Part shown: one piece after another, positions 8,655 to 16,667 of the stretch
Layout of the letters: every line of letters starts with the position of its first letter
Numbering within the stretch: the stretch's first letter is position 1
The notes under the pieces: generated by a model
Database searches by the model: none
The model's input: only the letters and a program-made list of their open reading frames with translations
Told to the model about the DNA's origin: nothing
Made by a program: the position numbers and the translations under genes
Assembly: GCA_050250875.1 (NCBI GenBank)
Contig: JBFWNV010000003.1
Span: 364,516-428,515, forward strand
Source of the DNA: CAWAYR01 sp050250875
GTDB taxonomy: Bacteria; Acidobacteriota; Vicinamibacteria; Vicinamibacterales; UBA2999
DNA length: 64,000 nt
Reading direction: 5' to 3'

Positions 8655-10772
8655 ATGGGTTCGCCCGGAACATCGCGCGTCCCCGTGGCGGCGAGTCTGA
8701 CGCTTCTGCTGACCCTGTGGACGCCGGCGGCCGCCTCGGCACAGGACGCGCCAGGCCCGGTCGTCGACGCCGGGCCCGATCAGGTCGTGTCCCTGCCGGC
8801 GATCGCGCGCCTCGAGGGCCGGGTCGCCGCCGAGGGTCTCGTCACGGTGCGCTGGAGTCTGGTGAGCGGCCCGGGCTCGGCCGAGTTCCGCGACCCGACG
8901 TCGCCCGGCACCGAGGTGGCGCTCGCCGTCGCCGGCACCTACCTCCTCCGGTTGAACGCGTCCGACGGCGTCGCGGCGGCCGGCGACGACGTGACGATCG
9001 TGGTCGTCGAAGCCAACGCCCCTCCGGTGGTCTTCGCCGGCGAGGATCAGACCCTGGCCATCGCCGACACCGCGACGCTCGACGGCCGCGCCTCCGACGA
9101 CGGGCGACCCGGCCGGCTGTCGGTGGCGTGGAGCGTGCTCGGCGGTCCGGGCACGGTGACGATGCCCGATGCCTCGCGGCCCCGGACCACCGCGCGCTTC
9201 GGCGCCCCGGGCGTCTACGTCCTTCGCCTGACCGCCTCGGACGGCACGGAGACGATCAGCGACGACGTCACCGTCACGGTCACCGCGCCGAACGCGGCGC
9301 CGCGCGTGTCGGCCGGGCCGGATCGATCGGTGACCCTGCCGGCGGCCGTGCGGCTCACCGGCACGGTCGCCGATGACGGCGTGCCCGGGCAGCCCGGCGG
9401 GCTCGCGACCGCCTGGACGAAGGTGAGCGGCCCGGGCGCGGTGACGTTCGCCGCGCCCGACTCCGCCGCCACGGAGGTCCGCTTCGCCGTCGCCGGCGCC
9501 TACACCCTGCGGCTGACCGCGTCGGACGGAGCCAGGGAGACCCACGACGACGTCAGCATCGCGGTCGATCCACCGGCCGCCGCGGCGGGCCTCATCGCCG
9601 CCTACGGCTTCGACGAGGGCGCCGGCACGACGATTCCAGACGGCTCCGGACACAATCGGACGCTGGTCCGGCACGGCGCGACGTGGGTGCCCGCGGGGCG
9701 GCACGGCGGCGCGATGGCGTTCGACGGCGTGAACGATCGGCTCGACGGACCGGTGGTCACCGTGCCCGGGACCTTCACGTTCATGGCGTGGGTCCTGAAC
9801 CCCTCGGCCCTGCCCTACGAAACCGTGGTGACGGTCGGCACGGGCCGCACGCTCGCCCTCGCCGCGGGCGACCTGCTGTTCCGGTCGCCGGCCGGCGAGG
9901 TCCGCCTGGGCCCGGTGCCGGTGAGTGACGCCTGGCAGCACGTGGCCGTCACGTTCGACGGCAGCCACCTGCGCGCCTTCCTGGAGGCCGCCCCGCTCGG
10001 CGCGCCGCAAGCGGCGGCGTTCGAGTCGTTCGGCGGACGCCTCCACATCGGCGCCTGGCCGATCGGCGCGGCCGCCGACCACCTTGGCGGCGCCGTCGAC
10101 GACGTGCGCCTCTACGGCCGGGCGCTGTCGGCCGGCGAGATCGCCCGCGACCGGAAGACGCCGATCGGGGCCGTCGACCGCGTCGCCGACACCGAGGCGC
10201 CGCAGGTGGAGGTCGAACGGCCGACCGAGGACGACAGCGACCTGTCCGATGTCGTCACCATCGCCGCGCTGGCCGCCGACGACGTCGGTGTCGCCGGTGT
10301 GACCTTCCTCATCGACGGGACGGCCGTCGGCGCCGAGCTGATGGCGGCGCCGTACTGGGTGCAGTGGGACACCCGAACGGTGGCCAACGGCAGCCACCGC
10401 ATCGAGGTCGAGGCCCGTGACGCTGCCGGTAATCGTCGCCGATCGCGGCCGCGCCTCGTCACCGTGACCAACCCCCGCGGCGCCGCGTCGAATCGCGCCC
10501 CGGTCGTCTCGACGGGCGGCGACCTGGCGGTCGCGCTGCCCGGTCCGGTGCTGATCGACGCCGTCGTGGACGACGACGGCCTGCCGGCCGGCCCGGGCGG
10601 ATACGCCCGCTGGAGCCTGGTGAGCGGCCCGGACGACGTGCGTTTCGAGCCGGCGGATGCGCCGCGGACCACGGTCCGGTTCACCCGACCCGGCACCTAC
10701 GTCCTGCGGTTGACGGTCTCGGACGGCGAGCTGTCCGGCAGTGACGACGTGGTCGTGACCGTGACGCCATAG
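8655..10772 (+). CDS. secreted PKD/Ig-like repeat protein with LamG domain
   Basis: A 705-residue exported protein. After a signal peptide (residues 1-30) come three PKD-like repeats of about 90 residues (about 33-310), each with a motif such as LRLTASDG followed by a DDV strand. A concanavalin-like LamG/jellyroll domain (about 312-500) begins AAYGFDEGAGTTIPDGSG and includes AMAFDGVNDRL and GAVDDVRLYGRALS. Then comes an Ig-like domain of the kind with DAAGNR (about 520-605) and a fourth PKD-like repeat at the C-terminus. No catalytic site or sorting signal is seen. Such proteins usually bind carbohydrate or act in cell-surface adhesion; that is inference. It is probably co-transcribed with the Smr gene. 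Confidence 0.85.
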   Translation: MGSPGTSRVPVAASLTLLLTLWTPAAASAQDAPGPVVDAGPDQVVSLPAIARLEGRVAAEGLVTVRWSLVSGPGSAEFRDPTSPGTEVALAVAGTYLLRLNASDGVAAAGDDVTIVVVEANAPPVVFAGEDQTLAIADTATLDGRASDDGRPGRLSVAWSVLGGPGTVTMPDASRPRTTARFGAPGVYVLRLTASDGTETISDDVTVTVTAPNAAPRVSAGPDRSVTLPAAVRLTGTVADDGVPGQPGGLATAWTKVSGPGAVTFAAPDSAATEVRFAVAGAYTLRLTASDGARETHDDVSIAVDPPAAAAGLIAAYGFDEGAGTTIPDGSGHNRTLVRHGATWVPAGRHGGAMAFDGVNDRLDGPVVTVPGTFTFMAWVLNPSALPYETVVTVGTGRTLALAAGDLLFRSPAGEVRLGPVPVSDAWQHVAVTFDGSHLRAFLEAAPLGAPQAAAFESFGGRLHIGAWPIGAAADHLGGAVDDVRLYGRALSAGEIARDRKTPIGAVDRVADTEAPQVEVERPTEDDSDLSDVVTIAALAADDVGVAGVTFLIDGTAVGAELMAAPYWVQWDTRTVANGSHRIEVEARDAAGNRRRSRPRLVTVTNPRGAASNRAPVVSTGGDLAVALPGPVLIDAVVDDDGLPAGPGGYARWSLVSGPDDVRFEPADAPRTTVRFTRPGTYVLRLTVSDGELSGSDDVVVTVTP

Positions 10773-10797
10773 CCGACACGCCGGCGCGCCGCGCTGG

Positions 10798-10803
10798 TAG
10801 AAT
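10798..10803 (+). promoter_or_regulatory. -10 element TAGAAT, leaderless start of the MBL gene
   Basis: TAGAAT ends 7 bases before the ATG at 10811. Transcription would therefore begin at or beside the start codon. No Shine-Dalgarno is present. Confidence 0.45.
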
Positions 10804-10810
10804 CGCCGCC

Positions 10811-11731
10811 ATGACGCGCCCACTCACGCTCGGCCTCGTCGTCGTCCTCGGCGGACTGTCGATCGCCGCGGCCGCGGTCCAGGCGCCGCCACCTCCGCCC
10901 TCCGCGGCGGCCCTGGCGGCCACGAAGATCGAAAAGGTCAAGGACAACCTCTACATCATCACCGGCTCCAGCCCGGTGCCACGCGAGACGTTCAGCGGCG
11001 GCAACACCGGCGTCTTCATCACCGACCGCGGCGTCGTCGTCGTCGACACCAAGCTGGCCAACTGGGGCCCGGCGATTCTCGAACGCATCCGGTCGGTGAC
11101 CGACAAGCCGGTGGTCACCATCATCAACACCCACACGCACGGCGACCACACCGGCAGCAACGAATTCTTCGGGGCGTCGGTGGAGAGCGTCGTCCACGCC
11201 AACACCAGGGCGAACATGGCGCGCATGCCGGCGTTCCAGGGCGACAAGGCGCAGTTCCTGCCCAAGCGCACCTACACCGACAAGCTCACGCTCGGCGCCG
11301 GCAAGGACCAGATCGACCTCTACCACTTCGGTGCCGGCCACACCAGCGGCGACACCTTCGTCGTCTACACGGCGCTGCGCACGATGCAGGCCGGCGACAT
11401 GTTCCCGTGGAAGGACGCGCCGTTCATCGACCGCAGCAACGGCGGCAGCGGCCGCGCCTGGCCCGAGACGCTGCAGAAGCTGCTGGGCGGCGTGAAGAAC
11501 GTCGACACGGTGATCGGCGGCCACCAGGCGGTGGCCGGCTGGCAGGACCTCGCCACCTTCCAGCGCTTCGTCGCCGAGCTGTGGACGCACACCGCCGCCG
11601 CGCACAAGGCCGGCAAGACCGTCGAACAGGCGGTGGCCGACAAGGGCTGGGTGAGCAAGTATCCCGGCTACGACTCGACCCGGCTGCAGGCGGCGGCGCA
11701 GGCCATCTACGACGAATTGAGCGGCAAATAG
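10811..11731 (+). CDS. exported MBL-fold metallo-hydrolase
   Basis: A 306-residue protein with a signal peptide (residues 1-25) and a metallo-beta-lactamase fold domain. The metal motif HTHGDH is at 108-113 (H108, H110, D112, H113), followed by GAGHTSGDTFVVY with the next metal His and QAGDMFPWKD with the bridging Asp, and a late GGHQAV His. This is the complete two-metal set of a typical MBL hydrolase. Length and organisation resemble periplasmic MBL proteins of Acidobacteria and subclass B3-like enzymes, but the substrate is not readable and beta-lactamase activity should not be assumed. The next gene follows after 13 bases and is probably co-transcribed. Confidence 0.9.
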   Translation: MTRPLTLGLVVVLGGLSIAAAAVQAPPPPPSAAALAATKIEKVKDNLYIITGSSPVPRETFSGGNTGVFITDRGVVVVDTKLANWGPAILERIRSVTDKPVVTIINTHTHGDHTGSNEFFGASVESVVHANTRANMARMPAFQGDKAQFLPKRTYTDKLTLGAGKDQIDLYHFGAGHTSGDTFVVYTALRTMQAGDMFPWKDAPFIDRSNGGSGRAWPETLQKLLGGVKNVDTVIGGHQAVAGWQDLATFQRFVAELWTHTAAAHKAGKTVEQAVADKGWVSKYPGYDSTRLQAAAQAIYDELSGK

Positions 11732-11744
11732 CGCCGAGGCGACC

Positions 11745-12752
11745 GTGACCGGAAGGGCACTCTCGATCGTCTCGCGAGCGGCGCTGGTCGCGCTGGTCGC
11801 CCTGGGCGTCGCCCTCGGCGCCGCGACCGCGGCGGCGCAGCCGGCCCGGCGCTATGTCGCGGACGACGGGAAGATCCGCGTCGCGCTGGCCAAGCAGCCG
11901 CTGTCGCCCAACGGGCCGTCGAAGGGCCCGACGACGATGGCCGAGGGCGGCATCCAGGCGCTGCTGACCGGCCTGGGCGCGGCCGTGCGCGTCGACGAGG
12001 CGCGCCTCACCGCCGAGCAGGACAAGGAATACGGCGGCTGGAAGCGGCTCGGGATGTCGCTCGGCCACTTCGCCGATCTGGTGGCGAAGAACGAGCGCGA
12101 CGGCTACTTCACCGTCGGCCTGCTGGCCACCTGCCCGTCGATGCCCGGGCTGGTCGCCGGGCTGCAGCGGCCGGCCGCGGGCACCGAGCCGCTGCGCGTC
12201 GGCATGCTGTGGCTCGACGCCCATCCCGACTTCAACACGCCGGAGACCACCCGCAGCGGTTCGCTCGGCGGCATGCCGGTCGCGGTGGCCACCGGCCGGG
12301 CGCTGCAGGGGATGCGGCTCGACGCCACGCTCGACCCGCCGCTGTCCGACCTCCGCGTGGTGATGGGCGGCGTGCGGCTGACCGACCCGCTCGAGCAGCG
12401 CCTGCTCGACGACTCGCGCATCGAGCAGTTGAGCGTCGAGGATCTCGTGGAGCGATCGCCCGCGGTGTGGGCGCAGCTCGATCGGCTGAACCGTATCAGC
12501 GACAAGATCTACGTCCACATCGACATGGACGTGCTCGATCCGCGCGAGGTGATGGCGCACGGCAACAAGGTGCCGGGCGGGCCGTCGAGCGAGGCGCTGG
12601 CGCGGCTGTTCGAGGAGATCTTCCGCCGCTATCCGAAGGCGTCGGCGATCGGGTTCGCGACGATTCCGCCGACCGACGAAGGCGGCCTGTCGATCGCGGC
12701 GCTCAACCGGATGATCGCCGCCGCCGTGCGCGGCGTGCAGGCGCGGAAGTAG
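11745..12752 (+). CDS. exported arginase/ureohydrolase-family protein lacking the first metal His
   Basis: A 335-residue ureohydrolase-fold protein with an N-terminal signal (residues 1-32). The GTG start at 11745 is supported by GAGG five bases upstream. Two of the three manganese motifs are intact: LDAHPDFN (D158, H160, D162) and VHIDMDVLDP (D260, D262). The first motif, GGDHS in arginase and agmatinase, is replaced by LLATCPSM, with Cys130 near the usual His position. Export is unusual for this family. It may have a single metal site, use Cys as a ligand, or not be a ureohydrolase at all. It follows the MBL gene in the same operon. Confidence 0.8.
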   Translation: MTGRALSIVSRAALVALVALGVALGAATAAAQPARRYVADDGKIRVALAKQPLSPNGPSKGPTTMAEGGIQALLTGLGAAVRVDEARLTAEQDKEYGGWKRLGMSLGHFADLVAKNERDGYFTVGLLATCPSMPGLVAGLQRPAAGTEPLRVGMLWLDAHPDFNTPETTRSGSLGGMPVAVATGRALQGMRLDATLDPPLSDLRVVMGGVRLTDPLEQRLLDDSRIEQLSVEDLVERSPAVWAQLDRLNRISDKIYVHIDMDVLDPREVMAHGNKVPGGPSSEALARLFEEIFRRYPKASAIGFATIPPTDEGGLSIAALNRMIAAAVRGVQARK

Positions 12753-12795
12753 CCGGCCGGCCCGTGCCCCGCGCGTTGCCGGCGAGTCGCCCGAG

Positions 12796-13356
12796 ATGCC
12801 GCACGTGATCGAACGCGCGCCGTCGGGCCGGGCGAAATGCCGCGCGTGCGGAACCGCGGTGGCCAGGGGCGAGTGGCGGATCGGCGAGGCCGTGCCCAAC
12901 CTGTATGCCGACGCCGAGGGCGCCGAGGCGATGCACTGGTATCACCCGTGGTGCGCCGCCTTCCAGCGCCCCGAGGCGGCGCTGCAAGCACTCGGCGCGA
13001 GCGCCGACGGCCCCGACGATCGCGCCGCCCTGATCGCTGCCGCGGAGCTGGGCGTGGCGCATCCGCGCCTGGCGCGCGTTCACACGGCCGGCCGGGCTCC
13101 CTCCGGCCGGGCCGCCTGCCGGCACTGCCGCACCCCCATCGCCAAGGACGCGTGGCGCATCGCGCTGCTCTTCTGGCAGGACGGGCGCTTCGCGCCGTCC
13201 GGGTTCATCCACGTGCCGTGCGCCGACGAGTATCTGGGCACGACGGCGATCATCGACCGGCTGCGCCACTTCACGCCGGCGCTGACCGAGGCCGACCTGG
13301 CGGCGATCACCGCCGGCCTCGTCCGGCCGCCCGAGGACGGCGGCACGGGCGCGTGA
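12796..13356 (+). CDS. tandem PARP-type zinc-finger protein
   Basis: A 186-residue protein made of two copies of a domain resembling the DNA-nick-binding zinc finger of eukaryotic PARP1. Finger 1 has C15-x2-C18-x31-H50-x2-C53 with the typical RAPSGRAKCRACG lead-in and HWYHPWC ending. Finger 2 has C108-x2-C111-x27-H139-x2-C142 with RAPSGRAACRHC and FIHVPC. The family spacing is C-x2-C-x28-30-H-x2-C. There is no signal peptide and no ADP-ribosyltransferase domain. DNA-end or nick binding is inference from the fold. It lies 43 bases after the arginase-like gene and ends at a convergent hairpin. Confidence 0.82.
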   Translation: MPHVIERAPSGRAKCRACGTAVARGEWRIGEAVPNLYADAEGAEAMHWYHPWCAAFQRPEAALQALGASADGPDDRAALIAAAELGVAHPRLARVHTAGRAPSGRAACRHCRTPIAKDAWRIALLFWQDGRFAPSGFIHVPCADEYLGTTAIIDRLRHFTPALTEADLAAITAGLVRPPEDGGTGA

Positions 13357-13364
13357 GCCGGGCC

Positions 13365-13392
13365 CACGCGCCCGCGTCTTCGGGCGGGCGTG
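13365..13392. terminator. possible bidirectional terminator hairpin
   Basis: CACGCGCCCG and CGGGC..GCGTG pair across a 6-base loop with a 2-base bulge, between two convergent genes. There is no T-tract, so rho-independent activity is uncertain. Confidence 0.35.
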
Positions 13393-13415
13393 ACGCCGCA
13401 GGTGCAAGGGCTGGG

Positions 13416-14072
13416 TCAGCGCTTCTTGGCGGTGACGCGGACCTCGTCGGCGTGCAGGCGGTCGCCCGCCTTGCGATACGACACCGACACCTGGTCGCCG
13501 ACGCCCACGGCGTCGGTGAGGGCGAGCTTGCCGCCCTTGGCGGCCGCCGCGGTGCCGGCACCTGCCGCCACCACATTCGTCTCGCGGTCCACGGCGAACG
13601 ACTGGGTGAACGTGCCGCCGCCGCCCGTGCGGCCGCCGATCGTGAGCACCGCTCCGGACACCGCCGTCACACTGCCGGTGGAGGTCAAGGCCCGGTCCTC
13701 AGATGTGGTGCCGCCGCCGGCACCGGCCGAGCTCACCTTCTGCACCCGGCTGGCGTGCAGCGTCGCCCCCATCTCCTGGTAGCTGACGTCCACGGCGTCG
13801 CCCACCTTGAGGAAGTCAGCCAGGCGCGGCCCCGGCTTCCCCATGGCGTCGGCGCGCCGGGCCGCGGTACCGGCGCCCGAGGCGACAAGCTCGGTCTTCG
13901 CGTCGATGGTGAAGGTGAGATCCCGCGCACCGGCCTTGACGCTGAGGGTGGTCGGCCCGAGGCCCGTGACCGAGCCGCGGGCGGACTTGGTCTCCTGCGC
14001 CACCGCCAGGGGCGCCATCCAGCCGACGACGAACGACACTGCCAGGAATCGCAACGTCCAGGTGCACCGCAT
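13416..14072 (-). CDS. secreted protein with two tandem OB-like (DUF5666-like) repeats
   Basis: A 218-residue exported protein. The ATG at 14072 has GGAGG six bases upstream, and residues 1-25 form a signal peptide ending PLAVAQE. The mature part is two homologous repeats of about 90 residues. Each has a ..GSVT strand, a Gly/Thr-rich strand, a D..T..V section followed by AxGAGTAA, then VGD.V.VSY and LHA..V. This pattern fits DUF5666-like beta-barrel domains of unknown function. The terminal lysines (AKKR) are probably solvent exposed. Confidence 0.75.
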   Translation of the reverse strand: MRCTWTLRFLAVSFVVGWMAPLAVAQETKSARGSVTGLGPTTLSVKAGARDLTFTIDAKTELVASGAGTAARRADAMGKPGPRLADFLKVGDAVDVSYQEMGATLHASRVQKVSSAGAGGGTTSEDRALTSTGSVTAVSGAVLTIGGRTGGGGTFTQSFAVDRETNVVAAGAGTAAAAKGGKLALTDAVGVGDQVSVSYRKAGDRLHADEVRVTAKKR

Positions 14073-14237
14073 GACGGCCTCCGTTCGCTTCGCGACGAGA
14101 CTCCGGGTGACTCGTGAGACACCGCTGGACGGCGGGCTGGGGCGCGGCGTGCGCTCGTGCGGCCCGAGACGAGCCGGGCAGCGGTCTGGCTACATAGCGA
14201 CGACTGCCGCGGGTGTCCCTCAGGGGAGGCAAGCCGG

Positions 14238-14410
14238 CCCGAGATCGCGCCGGCCCTGACCCGCCGCTATCCGCGATTGACCATCCGGTGGAGCGAAGAC
14301 CGCACTAGTGGCCTCGTGGCCCAGCTGAACCCCGCTCGCTCGATGTCGCCATCCTCGCGCCCGAGGCCGGCCTCGACGGCCTCGACCACGCCGTGCTGGC
14401 TTACGGTGAA
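14238..14410 (+). pseudogene. LysR/OxyR-type regulator remnant (effector domain, frameshifted)
   Basis: This sits in an otherwise gene-free stretch (14073-14578). One frame reads PEIAPALTRRYPRLTIRW and WSEDRTSGLVAQL; a second frame from 14339 continues LDVAILAPEAGLDGLDHAVL. Joined, these match the start of a LysR substrate-binding domain (RRYPRL..., VAQL...LDVAILA). A frameshift near 14331-14338 separates them, and there is no DNA-binding domain or C-terminus. No other gene is seen in the gap; its right part holds only the promoter-like TAGACT listed below. Confidence 0.6.
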
Positions 14411-14491
14411 CCACGGCGCACCCATGTGTTCCGGTGTGCAGCGTGCCGCATCCATCGCGGCGATTCGCGCGGTGTTCGCGCCGCGGCTGAT

Positions 14492-14497
14492 GTAGAC
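14492..14497 (+). promoter_or_regulatory. putative -10 element TAGACT
   Basis: TAGACT lies 81 bases upstream of the PKD/membrane gene, whose start has a good Shine-Dalgarno, so this would be a leadered transcript. No confident -35 is visible. Confidence 0.3.
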
Positions 14498-14578
14498 TCC
14501 GGCGTCCTCCCCCCGCCGCCGCGGCGGCGTGGCGCTCCGGGCGCGGCCCGGGCGCCGCCGATCCGGCTGGAGGGCTCG

Positions 14579-16198
14579 ATGCCGGTCAGCATCACGTCGG
14601 TTCGCGGCCTGGGCGGCAGCCCGGCCACCGCAGTGCAGGTCATCGGCACCGCCACGAGCTGCGAGCGCGTGCGCGTCACGGCGTCGTGCGCCGACGCCGA
14701 AGAGGCCGAGGTCGTCAACGGGCAGTTCGGCGCGACGCTCAAATCCCTGGCCGGCTGCGCCTGCGGCAGCACGATCACGGTCACCGTCACGTGCATCATC
14801 GGCGCCAATGCCGGCGACACCTGGACCGGCGCGCTCAGTTGCGGCGATTGTCCGGCGATCACGGTGACGGCGAGCCCGCCCGGGCCCTGCGTCAACGGCA
14901 CCCGCGCCGTGAGCGTGACGGTAGCGCTCGGCGCGCCGCTGGCGACGCCGGGCGCCTTCCTGCTCGACTTCGGCGACGGCACGACCAGTGCTGGCTTCAC
15001 GCTGCAGTCGGGCAGCGTGGTTCTGCCGGTGCACCAGTACGCGGCAGGCGCCACCGCCGTCGGCCGGACGATCACCCTCACGGTGCTCCTGCCGCAGGGC
15101 TGCCCGCCCATCACCACCACCGTGCAGATCCCGGCCTGCACGCCGTGCTGCCCGATCGTGACACTGCAGCCGCCGGTGGTCGTCGACTGCAGCGCAGCCG
15201 CCGCCTCCACGGCGAGCTTCGTCGCCGCGGTGACCGTGCCGCCCGGCTGCGCCGCGCCAGCGGCGTTCGCCTGGACGCTCACCGAACAGAGTTCAGGACG
15301 CCAGTGGTTCCGCACCGGCGGCACCGCCCTCGACACCACCACCGGATGGACGACGGGCGGTGGCGGACCGGCGGGGCCGGTCGATCTCAGCGGCGGCGGC
15401 AACTTCGCCGTCGCGGTGGTGCCGGTCGGGCTCGACCCCGCCTGCACGATGTCGCTGGCCACCCACACCTTCACGGTGCGCCGACGCTGCCCCGCGATCA
15501 CCGGCCCGGTCGCGGTGATTCCACAGGGCGACGGCTGCAACTTCGCGTTCAGCGTGCCGGTGGACAACCCCTGCAACCTGCCGCTCACCTTCGAGTGGAC
15601 GTTCCACGACACCAGCACACCGGTGACGACCACGGTGCCGCAGGTCAGCCACCGCTACGCCGACGGCACGACCATCTCGGGCGCGCTGCAGGTCAAGGTG
15701 AAAGCCGCCGGGTGCGCCGACCAGGCGGCGACCGCCCACGTGTCGCCGGCCTGCACGCCGGGAACGCCACCACCCGAGATCCCGCCGCCGACCACGACGC
15801 CGGTCACGCCACCGCCGATGTCGATCGGCTGCTGGGTGCTGCTGGTGCTGGCGCTGGTCCTGGCCGTGGTCGCCACCGTGCTCGGCATCATCGCCGCCTG
15901 CGCCTCGAATCCGTATGTCGCGATCGCCGCGGTGATCGTCGCCGTCGTCGCGCTGATCCTGCTGGTGCTGTGGCTGATCCTGTGCGCCCGCACCGGCTGC
16001 CCGGTGCTCATCACGCTGATCGACATCGTGACCTTCATCGTGACGGTCCTCGGCCCGCTGGTCGGCGTCCTGGTCGCGATCTTCGGCACGCCGTTCTGCG
16101 GGCTGCTCGCCGGCCTCATCACCTCGGGCTACTGGGGCACGATTCTCGGCATCCTCGTCTTCGGCGCCCGCCTGGTCGGCTGCCTGAGGGCGCCGTAG
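14579..16198 (+). CDS. Cys-rich PKD-like protein with C-terminal membrane domain
   Basis: A 539-residue protein of unrecognised family. The ATG at 14579 is set by GGAGG five bases upstream. The N-terminal two thirds are beta-rich repeats with many paired Cys (SLAGCACGST, LSCGDCPAI, PACTPCCPIV) and PKD-like elements such as LLDFGDGTTSAGF and SHRYADGTT. A Pro/Thr linker (about 410-430) leads to three or four membrane helices (about 433-535), including a long run of Val/Leu/Ala. There is no N-terminal signal peptide, so either the helices set topology or the beta domain stays inside. The next gene begins 2 bases after the stop and is certainly coupled. Confidence 0.65.
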   Translation: MPVSITSVRGLGGSPATAVQVIGTATSCERVRVTASCADAEEAEVVNGQFGATLKSLAGCACGSTITVTVTCIIGANAGDTWTGALSCGDCPAITVTASPPGPCVNGTRAVSVTVALGAPLATPGAFLLDFGDGTTSAGFTLQSGSVVLPVHQYAAGATAVGRTITLTVLLPQGCPPITTTVQIPACTPCCPIVTLQPPVVVDCSAAAASTASFVAAVTVPPGCAAPAAFAWTLTEQSSGRQWFRTGGTALDTTTGWTTGGGGPAGPVDLSGGGNFAVAVVPVGLDPACTMSLATHTFTVRRRCPAITGPVAVIPQGDGCNFAFSVPVDNPCNLPLTFEWTFHDTSTPVTTTVPQVSHRYADGTTISGALQVKVKAAGCADQAATAHVSPACTPGTPPPEIPPPTTTPVTPPPMSIGCWVLLVLALVLAVVATVLGIIAACASNPYVAIAAVIVAVVALILLVLWLILCARTGCPVLITLIDIVTFIVTVLGPLVGVLVAIFGTPFCGLLAGLITSGYWGTILGILVFGARLVGCLRAP

Positions 16199-16200
16199 GA

Positions 16201-16638
16201 ATGCCGGGCGTGACCGCTCACGCCGGGCGCGGCTGCGGCTGCGGGGCGACGGCGCCGCCGTCGTCCCCCGGCGTGCTGATCCTGCGCACGCGGCGCGATC
16301 GGGCCCGCCTCGCCGGGCTCATCCCCGCCTACGCCGGCCTGCGCCTCGACGTTCCCGGCCTGCCGCCCGATCGGCGGGCCTGGCTCGAGCGCGCCCTCGA
16401 ACGCGACTACCTCGAGTGCGGCTGCCGGGCCGGAGCGCGGACGATGGCCGCCGGCGCGGCGGCGACGCTGGCGGTGGTGATCTACTGGCGTCTGACCAGC
16501 GATCACGTCGCGCCACGGCAACTCCTGGGCGCCGCTGCCCTGGTGCTCGCCGCCACACTCGCCGTCAAGTTCGCCGTGGTCGTCCGCGCCCGGGTGCGGC
16601 TGTACCGCACGCTCGGCGCGACACTCCCGTCCGGCTGA
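16201..16638 (+). CDS. small two-helix membrane protein
   Basis: A 145-residue protein of unknown function starting 2 bases after the previous stop. The N-terminus is Cys/Gly-rich (GRGCGCGAT), followed by a soluble Arg-rich part with LECGCRAGA, then two membrane helices (about 80-97 and 106-126) and a basic tail. Pairing with the Cys-rich PKD/membrane protein suggests they work together; the shared Cys-Gly-Cys motifs hint at metal binding or disulfides. That is inference only. Confidence 0.6.
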   Translation: MPGVTAHAGRGCGCGATAPPSSPGVLILRTRRDRARLAGLIPAYAGLRLDVPGLPPDRRAWLERALERDYLECGCRAGARTMAAGAAATLAVVIYWRLTSDHVAPRQLLGAAALVLAATLAVKFAVVVRARVRLYRTLGATLPSG

Positions 16639-16654
16639 AGCGACGTGGGTGCGT

Positions 16655-16660
16655 TATCCT
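16655..16660 (+). promoter_or_regulatory. -10 element TATCCT, leaderless start
   Basis: TATCCT ends 7 bases before the ATG at 16668, which has no Shine-Dalgarno. Confidence 0.35.
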
Positions 16661-16667
16661 CCGACGC

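Noticed and set aside
8011..8700. 229-codon plus-strand frame over the 2Fe-2S and Smr region
   Set aside because: It crosses two recognised genes in other frames and shows no domain.
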